Positions 1 through 9,000 of a stretch of 64,000 bases of DNA are shown here, piece by piece. Below the pieces are notes generated by a model. That model worked only from the letters and a program-made list of their open reading frames with translations. It had not been told where the DNA came from and did no database searches. The translations under genes and the position numbers were made by a program. Source of the stretch: Flavobacterium hydatis (GTDB taxonomy: Bacteria > Bacteroidota > Bacteroidia > Flavobacteriales > Flavobacteriaceae); the NCBI RefSeq assembly GCF_000737695.1, contig NZ_JPRM01000007.1, positions 50,665-114,664 on the forward strand, written 5' to 3'. Positions within the stretch are counted from its first letter, which is position 1, and each line of letters begins with the position of its first letter.

Positions 1-1
1 T

Positions 2-157
2 GTAGTTTTCCCTAGTTTAAATTTCGAAACACCAATGCAGGAATTTAACTTGACACCACAAACATCGTTAAAACATAAAAATATCGAACACGTATTATCC
101 AATTCTTTCGGATTTGGTGGTAATTGTTCCACTCTTATATTTTCTAAAAACAAATGA
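2..157 (+). CDS. Beta-ketoacyl-ACP synthase, C-terminal end only (partial)
   Basis: Reading frame 2 is open from the window edge to a TGA at 155-157 and encodes the last 51 residues of a condensing enzyme. It contains the C-terminal KAS signature: an NLTPQTSLKHKNIEHVLSNS stretch with a Lys, then SFGFGGNCSTLIF, the usual Gly-rich end of FabF-type enzymes. The stop overlaps the next start (ATGA, 154-157), so it is translationally coupled to the ketosynthase-like gene that follows, as in a KS/chain-length-factor pair. The active site lies outside the window. Confidence 0.85.
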   Translation, partial: VVFPSLNFETPMQEFNLTPQTSLKHKNIEHVLSNSFGFGGNCSTLIFSKNK

Positions 158-1215
158 GAAAGACGTATATAAATGGTACAGGTTGTCTTTCAGCTCAAAA
201 AACATTTGATACTGTTTTTCTGGAAGATGCCGAATGGAATAAAAATGACAACGTTTTATTTATAAAAAAACCTGTTTACAAAGACTTTATTTCTCCCGTT
301 GCAAGCCGAAGAATGGCTAACGGAATCAAAAATGGAATCGTAGCTTCGGCTTATGCCATGAAAGAAGCTAATGTTACCAATATCGATGCTATTATTACTG
401 GAACTGGAATGGGTTGTATCGAAGATTCAGAGAAATTCCTGAAAGCAATTATCGACAATAACGAGGAGTTCTTAACGCCTACCGCTTTTATACAATCTAC
501 ACACAATACAGTTGGAGCACAAATTGCCCTTACGCTACAATGCAAAGGATATAATTTTACTTATGTAAATGGTGCAATCTCATTTGAATCGGCTCTTTTG
601 GATGCAAAAATGCAAATCGAAGGAGACGAAGCCAATTCAGTATTAGTTGGTGGAGTTGATGAAAACGGTGATTATACAATATCGCTTTTTAAACTAGCAG
701 GATACATCAAAGAAGAAAGAAACGAACCTTACGAACTTTTAAATGAAACCACAAAAGGTGCTGTTTATGGTGAAGGTGCTAGTTTTTTTGTTTTAGAAAA
801 TGAAAGAAAAGAAACTACGTATGCAGAACTTGCAGATGTAGAAATAAAAAACAGATTATTAGAAGATGAAATTGAATCTGAAATTATCGAATTTCTGAAA
901 TCAAATAAATTACAAATCTCAGATATTGATGCTGTCGTTTTAGGATTTAATGGTGATGTTGAATTTGATTCTTATTATAAGAACTTAGCCGAAAAAGCTT
1001 TCGCAAATACACCACAAGTTTATTACAAACATTTATGTGGAGAATACAATACGGCTTCCTCTTTCGGGTTATGGGTTGGTTCTAAAATTATCCAAACACA
1101 AACAATCCCCGAACTAATTAAAGTAAATTCATTAGAGAAACCATCATATAATACCATTTTATTATACAACCAATTAAACGGTAAAGACCATAGTTTTACA
1201 TTAATTACAAAATGA
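154..1215 (+). CDS. Ketosynthase-like protein without catalytic Cys (chain-length-factor-like)
   Basis: A 353-residue thiolase-fold protein of the beta-ketoacyl synthase superfamily. The N-terminal half has the family pattern (ITGTGMGCIEDSEKF, then FIQSTHNTVGAQIAL), but where active enzymes have the nucleophile motif DTACSS it reads YVNGAISFES at about residues 137-146, with no Cys. The protein is also shorter than FabF (about 410). By analogy with chain-length factors of type II PKS and aryl-polyene clusters it probably forms a heterodimer with the ketosynthase just upstream, with which it overlaps by 4 bp. That role is inferred from the missing Cys and the position. Confidence 0.8.
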   Translation: MRKTYINGTGCLSAQKTFDTVFLEDAEWNKNDNVLFIKKPVYKDFISPVASRRMANGIKNGIVASAYAMKEANVTNIDAIITGTGMGCIEDSEKFLKAIIDNNEEFLTPTAFIQSTHNTVGAQIALTLQCKGYNFTYVNGAISFESALLDAKMQIEGDEANSVLVGGVDENGDYTISLFKLAGYIKEERNEPYELLNETTKGAVYGEGASFFVLENERKETTYAELADVEIKNRLLEDEIESEIIEFLKSNKLQISDIDAVVLGFNGDVEFDSYYKNLAEKAFANTPQVYYKHLCGEYNTASSFGLWVGSKIIQTQTIPELIKVNSLEKPSYNTILLYNQLNGKDHSFTLITK

Positions 1216-1988
1216 TAACGCACAAAAAAACCTCTTTGTTTTTTATCATCCTATTGCTTTTACTGCTTCTTACGAAACTTTATATCGCAATCAATATTTG
1301 GTGGTTTATTATCATTGGAATAATCTGGTTGAGTATTGTTGCCATAAACTCGGCACGGATAAATTCTAATTATCATGTAAGAGCTTATTGCAATAATCCA
1401 TCAATGACCAGAAAGAAAATTGCATTAACTTTTGATGATGGCCCAAGCGAAACTACATTAGAAATTCTGGATGTTCTAAAAAAATATGATGTAAAAGCTA
1501 CCTTTTTTTGCATTGGAAAAAACATAGAAAAACATCCCGAAATTATAGAACGTATCCTATCCGAAGGTCATTTGGTAGGGAATCATTCTTATAGTCATTC
1601 TCATTTTTTTGATTTTTATAATGCAAAAAAAATACTCGAAGAACTGGAGAAAACAGATGCACTTCTGGAAAAATTCACCAACAAAAAAATCAAGTTTTTC
1701 CGTCCACCCTATGGCGTAACAACTCCATCCATCCGAAGAGCTTTAAAAATAAGCAAGCATAAAGTAATTGGTTGGAATATACGATCACTTGATGGTGGCA
1801 TTAAAGATCAGGAAATCATTTACAATCGTATTATAAAACGACTTTCTCCCGGCGGAATTGTACTTTTGCACGATACAGCCAAACATTCCGTTTTGGTCTT
1901 GGAACAGTTCTTGCAGTTCCTGCAGCAAAACAATTATACCGTGATTTCGGTTAAAAAACTTTTGAATCTTAAAGCATATGAAGACTAA
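1212..1988 (+). CDS. Membrane-anchored polysaccharide deacetylase (NodB domain)
   Basis: A 258-residue protein with one or two N-terminal hydrophobic helices (residues 8-45) and a NodB deacetylase domain. Visible motifs are TFDDGP (73-78, metal and base Asp), the metal His pair in NHSYSH (H125 and H129), RPPYG (about 164-168) and LLHD near the C-terminus, so the catalytic set looks complete. Its start overlaps the previous stop by 4 bp. NodB proteins are regular members of flexirubin and aryl-polyene clusters; the substrate there is not evident from sequence and could be an N-acetylated or O-acylated sugar head group. Confidence 0.88.
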   Translation: MITHKKTSLFFIILLLLLLLTKLYIAINIWWFIIIGIIWLSIVAINSARINSNYHVRAYCNNPSMTRKKIALTFDDGPSETTLEILDVLKKYDVKATFFCIGKNIEKHPEIIERILSEGHLVGNHSYSHSHFFDFYNAKKILEELEKTDALLEKFTNKKIKFFRPPYGVTTPSIRRALKISKHKVIGWNIRSLDGGIKDQEIIYNRIIKRLSPGGIVLLHDTAKHSVLVLEQFLQFLQQNNYTVISVKKLLNLKAYED

Positions 1989-2613
1989 AATATATTTATT
2001 CGTTATTATCCTGAATCTGTTCGTATTGAACACCTTCGCACAAGAACAAAAAATGTCCGATAGTGAAATCACAGCTTTCAAACAATCCGTTAACGTAGTT
2101 TCTAAAAAAATAAAAACGTTAAGTACTGATTTTGTTCAATACAAGCATTTAGATTTTTTATCTAAGGATATTGAAACATCCGGAAAAATGATTTTTAAGG
2201 AACCAAGCTTATTACAATGGCAATACAAGAAACCTTATAATTATACTATTGTATTTAAGAACGGTAAAATCCTAATTAACGACGAAGGAAAAAAGAGCGC
2301 TGTAGACATTGGCAATAGCAAAATTTTTAGTCGTATTAATAAATTAATTGTAGGTAGCGTAAGCGGAGATATGTTTGATGATAAGGAATTTAGCATCAGC
2401 TATTTTAAATCCAAAAATCAGAACATCGCCAAGTTTATTCCAAAAGATGCAACTTTAAAAAAATACATCAAACAAATAGAATTGACTTTTGATAAAGAAG
2501 ACGCAACTGTTGTTCAGGTAAAATTGCTTGAATCATCTGAAGATTATACTCGAATTGTACTTAAAAATAAAGTAATAAATGCAAAAATCGACGACTCCGT
2601 TTTTACTAATTAA
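1978..2613 (+). CDS. LolA-like outer-membrane lipoprotein carrier protein
   Basis: A 211-residue exported protein with a signal peptide (MKTKIYLFVIILNLFVLNTFA, cleavage before QEQ). The mature part has the LolA pattern: an early STDFVQYKHL segment, a FKEPSLLQWQYKKPYNYTIV stretch matching the LolA core where W and Y residues line the hydrophobic cleft, and a later IELTFDKED strand. LolA relatives in aryl-polyene clusters are thought to carry the lipid-like product across the periplasm rather than lipoproteins; that is inferred here from the neighbours. It overlaps the deacetylase gene by 11 bp. Confidence 0.85.
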   Translation: MKTKIYLFVIILNLFVLNTFAQEQKMSDSEITAFKQSVNVVSKKIKTLSTDFVQYKHLDFLSKDIETSGKMIFKEPSLLQWQYKKPYNYTIVFKNGKILINDEGKKSAVDIGNSKIFSRINKLIVGSVSGDMFDDKEFSISYFKSKNQNIAKFIPKDATLKKYIKQIELTFDKEDATVVQVKLLESSEDYTRIVLKNKVINAKIDDSVFTN

Positions 2614-3217
2614 TTGCTTTCTAGTTATTTTCCTATTTTCTTGTGGTTCAAAAATTACCGAAAATTATTCTCCAAAACCATTAGAAAAAACGACTTACGA
2701 AGCACCTTATTTTTCTAACCCAAAAATCGATTATGTTTATAAAGCAAACATAACCGTTTATGGTCACGAATTATCTGGGATTTTTATAGCCAAGAAAATA
2801 AATGATACCACGCACCGAGTTGTATTTACAACCGAATTTGGTAATAAATTATTAGATTTTGAGATTTCGGAAACTACCTTTAAAGTCAACTCAATTGTGT
2901 CTGAATTAGATCGAAAAATTCTTATTTCGACCTTAAAAAAAGATTTCAGATTACTTCTTAAAAAAGACTATACAATAGACAAAAAATTTGAAAATCAAGA
3001 AAATACCATCTACCAAACTAAAGATGGCAAACAATATAATTTCATATTTTTATCTAAAGAAAATAACAAACTAGAGAAAGTAGTACACGCTTCAGAGACA
3101 AAAGAAAAAATAACTATCAGTTTTAGTTCGGAAAACAATATTTTTGCAGAAAAAACTGAGATTTTACATCAGAATATAAAGTTAAAAATAGAGCTAAACT
3201 ATTTTAAAACAGAATAA
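2579..3217 (+). CDS. Cluster-associated lipoprotein, unknown function
   Basis: A 212-residue protein with a lipoprotein signal (hydrophobic stretch to a lipobox FLFSC, Cys22), so probably lipid-anchored. The rest is beta-rich with no catalytic motif I recognise. It begins 35 bp inside the LolA-like gene, which suggests strong translational coupling and a joint role. I infer an accessory role, possibly as acceptor for the LolA-like carrier, but the sequence does not show it. Confidence 0.72.
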   Translation: MQKSTTPFLLINCFLVIFLFSCGSKITENYSPKPLEKTTYEAPYFSNPKIDYVYKANITVYGHELSGIFIAKKINDTTHRVVFTTEFGNKLLDFEISETTFKVNSIVSELDRKILISTLKKDFRLLLKKDYTIDKKFENQENTIYQTKDGKQYNFIFLSKENNKLEKVVHASETKEKITISFSSENNIFAEKTEILHQNIKLKIELNYFKTE

Positions 3218-3247
3218 AATTTAAACTAATCATCAAATAAAATCAGA

Positions 3248-3859
3248 ATGAAAAAATTAACCTTAATTGCATTTGTATTTTTTATTGGACTAATAGAATC
3301 TCATGCACAAGTAACTGTAAGCCCAGGAATTCGTGGTGGTTTAAATGTTTCAAACCTTACCAATTTTGGATCTAGCGATGCAAAATCAGATTTTTATGTA
3401 GGTGGATTGGTAGCCATAAGATTCAATAAATATTTTACCCTTCAACCAGAATTAACCTATACAAGACAAGGAGCAGATGCTCGTGAATTTTCAATGGAAT
3501 CAATTAGATCAAGAAAAGTAAAATACGAACTAAACTATATCTCATTAGGGACAGTTGCTAAATATCATTTTGGCGGAGGTGGATTCCATATATTAGGTGG
3601 TCCTTCTATAGATTTTAAAACAAGTGATAATTTTCCTTCATACGACTACAATCCTGTTGGAGTTGACATTGCCTTCGTTGGTGGTGTTGGGTATAGTTTA
3701 CCTAATGGCTTAACCTTTGAAGCAAGATTTAAACAAGGGTTAATCGATATTTATGGATATGATGGTATTGATAACAACTACTATGATGACTATTATGATA
3801 ATATCATTTTAAATACAGTTTTCCAAATTGGAGTTACTTACACTTTTAAAGTAAAATAA
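3248..3859 (+). CDS. Outer-membrane beta-barrel protein (PorT-like fold)
   Basis: A 203-residue protein with a signal peptide ending at SHAQ and a short 8-strand-type barrel. It shows alternating aromatic and Gly-rich strands such as PGIRGGLNVSNL, YVGGLVAIRFNKYFTLQPELTYT and the C-terminal FQIGVTYTFKVK ending in an amphipathic strand. This is the outer-membrane beta-barrel family common in Bacteroidota. A Tyr/Asp-rich loop lies at about residues 175-188. It sits 30 bp after the lipoprotein gene and is a candidate outer-membrane component for the pigment cluster. Confidence 0.78.
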   Translation: MKKLTLIAFVFFIGLIESHAQVTVSPGIRGGLNVSNLTNFGSSDAKSDFYVGGLVAIRFNKYFTLQPELTYTRQGADAREFSMESIRSRKVKYELNYISLGTVAKYHFGGGGFHILGGPSIDFKTSDNFPSYDYNPVGVDIAFVGGVGYSLPNGLTFEARFKQGLIDIYGYDGIDNNYYDDYYDNIILNTVFQIGVTYTFKVK

Positions 3860-3869
3860 AAATACAACT

Positions 3870-4241
3870 ATGGTTTTAAAAGACTTTTATAAAATACTCT
3901 CATTAGAAAACACAAGTGATTCTAAATACGATGCTGTCATTTTGGTAAATGATAAACACGATGTTTTTAAAGGTCATTTTCCAGACAACCCAATAATGCC
4001 AGGAGTATGTATGATACAGATTATAAAAGAACTTTCGGAAACAATAACCAAAAGTAACCTTATGATGCAAACGCTGAGTAATGTAAAATTCATGGCGCTG
4101 ATTAATCCCGAAGTTACACCCGAATTACGTTTAGAATTGGATGTCATCACAACCGAAGATGGTTTGGTAAAAGTAAAAAACACGACTTATTTTAACGAAA
4201 CGGTTGCTTTAAAACTGAGCAATGTTTATAAAAAGACTTAA
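3870..4241 (+). CDS. FabZ/ApeI-like hotdog protein with Glu-to-Gln active-site change
   Basis: A 123-residue hotdog-fold protein like 3-hydroxyacyl-ACP dehydratases. The family motif is clear: KGHFPDNPIMPGVCMIQ at residues 35-50. The catalytic His (H36) is present, but the partner acid that normally follows 14 residues later (E in MPGVLxxE of FabZ) is Gln50. Either the dehydratase chemistry is altered or the protein serves as a partner subunit. It is shorter than FabZ (about 145). The position between cell-envelope genes of the operon fits dehydration of the growing polyene chain. Confidence 0.82.
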   Translation: MVLKDFYKILSLENTSDSKYDAVILVNDKHDVFKGHFPDNPIMPGVCMIQIIKELSETITKSNLMMQTLSNVKFMALINPEVTPELRLELDVITTEDGLVKVKNTTYFNETVALKLSNVYKKT

Positions 4242-4243
4242 TC

Positions 4244-4729
4244 ATGAAACTATTTTTATCCTTATTTTTATTAGTAAGTCTGGTAAGTACACCAGATCTT
4301 GCAACTATCCGGAAAATATATCCAACAGCTTCAGGGTCTGAAACAAGTGCAAAAGATTTTACTGCAAAACTAAACGATATTTCTACCACCGACGAGAATA
4401 TTTTGGTAGCATATAAAGCAGCTTCGATACTATTGGATTCTAAATACGAGAAAAAAGTTTCTGCCAAAATGAGTCGTTTTAAAGAAGGTGCCAAATTGTT
4501 AGAAAGCACTGTCGTAAAAGAACCAAACTCGATAGAAATTAGAATGATTCGATTAAGTATTCAGGAAAATGTACCTGGAATTACAGGTTATAAAAAAAAT
4601 ATTAAAGAAGACAAAAAATTTATTCTGGCACATTATAAAGATCAAAATACTGCGCTAAAAGAATATCTTAAGAACTTTATCCTACAATCTAAAAGTTTTT
4701 CTGCAGAAGAAAAGCAAACCGTAAAGTAG
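4244..4729 (+). CDS. Small exported protein of the pigment cluster, unknown function
   Basis: A 161-residue protein with an N-terminal hydrophobic signal (MKLFLSLFLLVSLVSTPDLA) and a helical, Lys-rich remainder. No lipobox and no catalytic motif were seen. It starts 2 bp after the hotdog gene stop, so it is co-translated with it. The mature part could be a helical repeat adaptor (segments of AYKAASILLDSKYEKK type). I do not recognise a named family. Confidence 0.68.
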   Translation: MKLFLSLFLLVSLVSTPDLATIRKIYPTASGSETSAKDFTAKLNDISTTDENILVAYKAASILLDSKYEKKVSAKMSRFKEGAKLLESTVVKEPNSIEIRMIRLSIQENVPGITGYKKNIKEDKKFILAHYKDQNTALKEYLKNFILQSKSFSAEEKQTVK

Positions 4730-4746
4730 TTAAAGAAAATCATAAA

Positions 4747-5940
4747 ATGAAACCAATTTTATCTCAGGAAGAACAACTTGCCCAAACTAATTTTTGTGTT
4801 ATTGTACCCACGTACAACAACCACAAAACCTTAGCAAGAGTTCTTGATTCTATTTTAGCCTACACCAAAAATGTTATTGTAGTCAATGATGGATCGACAG
4901 ATAAAACAAGGGAAATATTAGAAGATTTTCCAGAACTCATACAAATTCACCATCCCGAAAATCAAGGAAAAGGAATTGCATTACAAAACGGATTTAATAA
5001 AGCCATTGCTTTAAACTACGAATATGCAATAACAATCGATTCTGATGGGCAACATTTTGCATCGGATATTCCTTCGTTTATCGATGCTATCCAAAACGAA
5101 CCAAATTCACTACTTATTGGTAGTCGTAATATGACACAGGAAAATGTGCCTAAAAAAAGTAGTTTCGGAAATAAATTTTCAAACTTCTGGTTTTGGTTTG
5201 AAACTGGAATTCGACTTGAGGACACACAATCTGGATTTAGATTGTATCCTTTACGATTAATTCCCGAAAGACATTTTACTCCTAAATTTGAATTTGAAAT
5301 CGAGATTATTGTACGTTGCGCATGGAAAGGCATTCCGGTTAAAAACATTCCGGTTAAAGTTTTATATGATCCACTAGAAAGAGTTTCTCATTTTCGCCCG
5401 TTTAAGGATTTTACCCGAATCAGTATTTTAAATACCGTATTGGTTTTTATTGCCCTTGTTTATATTAAGCCAAGAGATTTGATTCGGAAAATTAAAAAAA
5501 AAGGACTTAAAAAATTCTTACTTGAGGATATTCTAGAAAGCGACGAATCTAATTTTAAAAAGTCGGCAGCAATAGCATTAGGGGTTTTTATTGGGATTTC
5601 ACCATTTTGGGGATTCCAGACCGTATTACTTCTTTTTTCTGCTACACTATTCAGACTTAATAAAGTCATTGCCTTTTTAGCATCCAATGTTAGTTTCCCT
5701 CCATTCATCCCGTTAGTAATATATGGATCATTAAAAATGGGAAGCCTTTTTATAACAAATACAGCTCCATTGGTATTAAATGATTCGCTAGCACTTACAG
5801 ATGTATCAAAAAACGTAACACAATATGTTGTTGGGAGCCTAGTATTAGCATCCGTAATGGCATTATTATTCGGATCAATAGCGTACTTACTTTTAACAAT
5901 ATTTAGTACACAACAAAATAAAACCAATAACAAAATTTAA
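4747..5940 (+). CDS. Glycosyltransferase family 2 fused to DUF2062 membrane domain
   Basis: A 397-residue two-domain protein. Residues about 14-235 are a GT-A glycosyltransferase of family 2: VIVPTYNNHKTLARVLDSIL, the nucleotide-binding VNDGSTD, and the metal-binding DSDGQH. Residues about 265-390 are DUF2062, a membrane domain with the signature GVFIGISPFWGFQTVLLL and a further helix pair. Family 2 enzymes with this arrangement resemble dolichyl-phosphate-sugar synthases. In the pigment operon it may glycosylate the lipid product or its carrier at the inner membrane; substrate unknown. It starts 17 bp after its neighbour. Confidence 0.88.
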   Translation: MKPILSQEEQLAQTNFCVIVPTYNNHKTLARVLDSILAYTKNVIVVNDGSTDKTREILEDFPELIQIHHPENQGKGIALQNGFNKAIALNYEYAITIDSDGQHFASDIPSFIDAIQNEPNSLLIGSRNMTQENVPKKSSFGNKFSNFWFWFETGIRLEDTQSGFRLYPLRLIPERHFTPKFEFEIEIIVRCAWKGIPVKNIPVKVLYDPLERVSHFRPFKDFTRISILNTVLVFIALVYIKPRDLIRKIKKKGLKKFLLEDILESDESNFKKSAAIALGVFIGISPFWGFQTVLLLFSATLFRLNKVIAFLASNVSFPPFIPLVIYGSLKMGSLFITNTAPLVLNDSLALTDVSKNVTQYVVGSLVLASVMALLFGSIAYLLLTIFSTQQNKTNNKI

Positions 5941-6022
5941 ATCGTTCACAGAATAAAAGATTCGCTAAATCCCATTCAAGATTTGTGAAAATTCTAGTAA
6001 TTCGTGACAAAAAAACATAAGC

Positions 6023-9000
6023 ATGCATCATTATTTCTACGCCATACATTTATTTGTAAACAAAAGGAAATCGTTATCGGTTTTTCTGGCAATTGCAATG
6101 CTTTTTATATTCGGATTCTTTGCTTCAAAAATTAAATTTGAAGAAGATATCACTAAGCTTATTCCAACAAACGATAAAACCGATGTTACTGCCAAAGTAC
6201 TGAAACAACTTAATTTTGCCGATAAAATCACCGTTATTTTCCAAATTGAAAAAGGAGGAACAGATGAAGATTTAAAAGAAATGGCAGCTGTTTTTACCGA
6301 TAGTATTGCCAAAACTTGTAAACCTTATGTAACAGCTGTACAAGGAAAAATCGACGAAGAAAACATTCAGGAAACCATCGATTTTGTTTACAACAATGTA
6401 CCACTTTTTCTAGACGATAAAGATTACGCAACCATACAATCTAAATTACAAAAAGATAGTATTGCCGCAACAGTACAAGGAAATTACAAATCGATAATTT
6501 CGCCTTCAGGATTTATTACCAAAGATTTTATATTACAAGATCCATTAGGGATTTCATTTATAGCTCTAAAAAAATTACAGCAATTAAATGTTGGTGATGA
6601 TTTTACCCTCGACAATGGTTTTGTAATGACCAAAGACAAAAAGAAATTGTTGTTGTTTATTACTTCTAATTTGCCTTCGAGCGAAACAGAACAAAACTCC
6701 ATTTTTGCAGCAAAGCTTAATACGATAAAAGATAATTTAAACAAGCAATTTAAAACCAAAGCTTCGGTAAGTTATTTTGGCTCAGCACTTATTGCTGTTG
6801 CAAATGCCAATCAGATTAAAGGCGATATTGTACTTACTACAACTATTGCAATGATTACACTAATGCTTATTCTGATTTTATTTTATCGCAAAGTATTTAT
6901 CCCGTTAATCATTTTTCTACCTACAGTTTTTGGAGCATTATTTGCCATTGCATTTTTATACTTTGTCAAGGAAAGAATTTCGGCAATTTCACTCGGGATA
7001 GGATCCATCTTATTGGGGATTACAATAGATTATTCTATTCATATCCTAACGCATTACAAGCATAATAGCGATGTAAAAACATTGTACAAAGACATCACAA
7101 TGCCAGTAATCATGAGCAGTTCTACAACTGCCGTTGCTTTTTTATGTTTACTTTTTGTAAAATCAGATGCCTTAAACGACTTAGGAATTTTTGCTGCAGT
7201 AATCGTAATGGCTTCTGCATTTTTCTCACTTCTTATTGTTCCTCATTTGTATAAACCGAAAGAGAACAATTTTGAACACAAGAAAAATGTGATTGATAAA
7301 TTGGCTCATTTTTCATTTCATAACAATAAATTATTAATTGGTTTTTGCGTTCTTATTACAATCGTTTGCTGTTTTACTTATAACAATGTTGGATTCAACA
7401 ACGATTTATCACAACTCAATTTTGTGCCAAAAGAAATCAAAGCTGCCGAAAAAGATTTAGAAGAAAGTACGACAAGTCTAACTTCTAAAACTATTTATCT
7501 GGCATCCTACGGAAATAGTATGGAAGAAGTTTTGCAAAAAAATAGCCAACTTTTTGATACACTCTCAAAAGAAAAACAAGAAAACAAAATACTAAATTAT
7601 AGTTCTGTAGGAGGAATTATGCTTTCGCAAAAAGAGCAAAAGCAAAAAATAGACAAATGGAATTCGTTTTGGGATGCCAATAAAAAACAATTTTTAAAAT
7701 CTCAATTAATCAACGAAGGTGCCAAACTTGGATTTAAACCCACAACATACACTGCATTTTTTGACCATCTTGATGCTAGCTTCAATCCTATAACCTATCA
7801 GGATTATTTAAAGATAAGTGCCTTACAATTACAAGAATTTATTAGTGAAAAAAATGGCTTTTTTACCATCTCGACATTAGTAAAAGTCGCGCCAGAGCAA
7901 CGTGATGCCTTTGTAAAATCGGCTTCGGCCAAAGATGGTTTACTGGCAATTGACCGTCAGCAAATGAATGAAACTTTCTTTAGTACATTAAATACCGATT
8001 TTAATTCTCTGGTAAATTATTCGTTTGTTGCCGTAATTCTTATACTGTTCTTCTTTTTCCGAAGAGTCGAATTGGTAATCATAAGTTGTATCCCGATTGC
8101 CTTAACCGGAATTGTAACCGCTGGTATCATGGGTATTTTTAACATCCAACTGAATATTTTCAGCATGATTGTATGTACTTTGATATTTGGACATGGTGTC
8201 GACTTTAGTATTTTCATGACAAGTGCCTTACAGAAAGAATATACAACCGGAAAGAATGAAATTGCGATATACAGAACATCAATTATACTTGCCGTAATAA
8301 CAACAATTCTAGGAATTGGCGCATTGATATTTGCCAAACATCCCGCATTACAATCTATTTCGTCGATTTCATTAATTGGAGTTTTTGCAGCGCTAATCAT
8401 TACGTTTATCTTCTACCCGATTTTATTCAAGCTATTCTTGTCCAATCGTCCTAAAAACGGAAAAGCACCATTCCAGCTACGTTCCTTTATACATGGTGTA
8501 TTATCATTTTTATACTATGGTCTTGGTGGAGTTTTAATGTCCGTTTTTTGCTTGACATTTATGAAAATTCTTCCGCTAAAAGAAGAGACAAAAATAAAAG
8601 GATTCCGATATCTGATTTCTAAATTCATGAAATCTGTTTTATATACAAATCCATTTGTAAGCAAAAAAGTAATTAATGTTCATAACGAGAACTTCAAGAA
8701 ACCAGCTGTAATTATTGCCAATCATTCTTCGTTTCTAGATATTCTTGCAGTTGGAATGCTAAGCCCAAAAATCATTTATCTGGTAAGCGACTGGGTATAT
8801 AACTCTCCTATTTTTGGTGCTACGGTAAGAAAAGCAGGTTTTTATCCTGTATCAGAAGGTCTTGAAGGAGGACTTGAACATTTACGCCAAAAAATAGACG
8901 AAGGATATTCCTTAATGGTTTTTCCAGAAGGAACAAGATCAGAGAGCAATCAAGTAAAACGATTCCATAAAGGAGCATTTTATCTTGCAGAACATTTTAA

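Noticed and set aside
5941..6022. Gap before the MMPL gene with direct-repeat-like ATTCGTGA/ATTTGTGA pieces
   Set aside because: Only 82 bp, too little similarity for a defined element.
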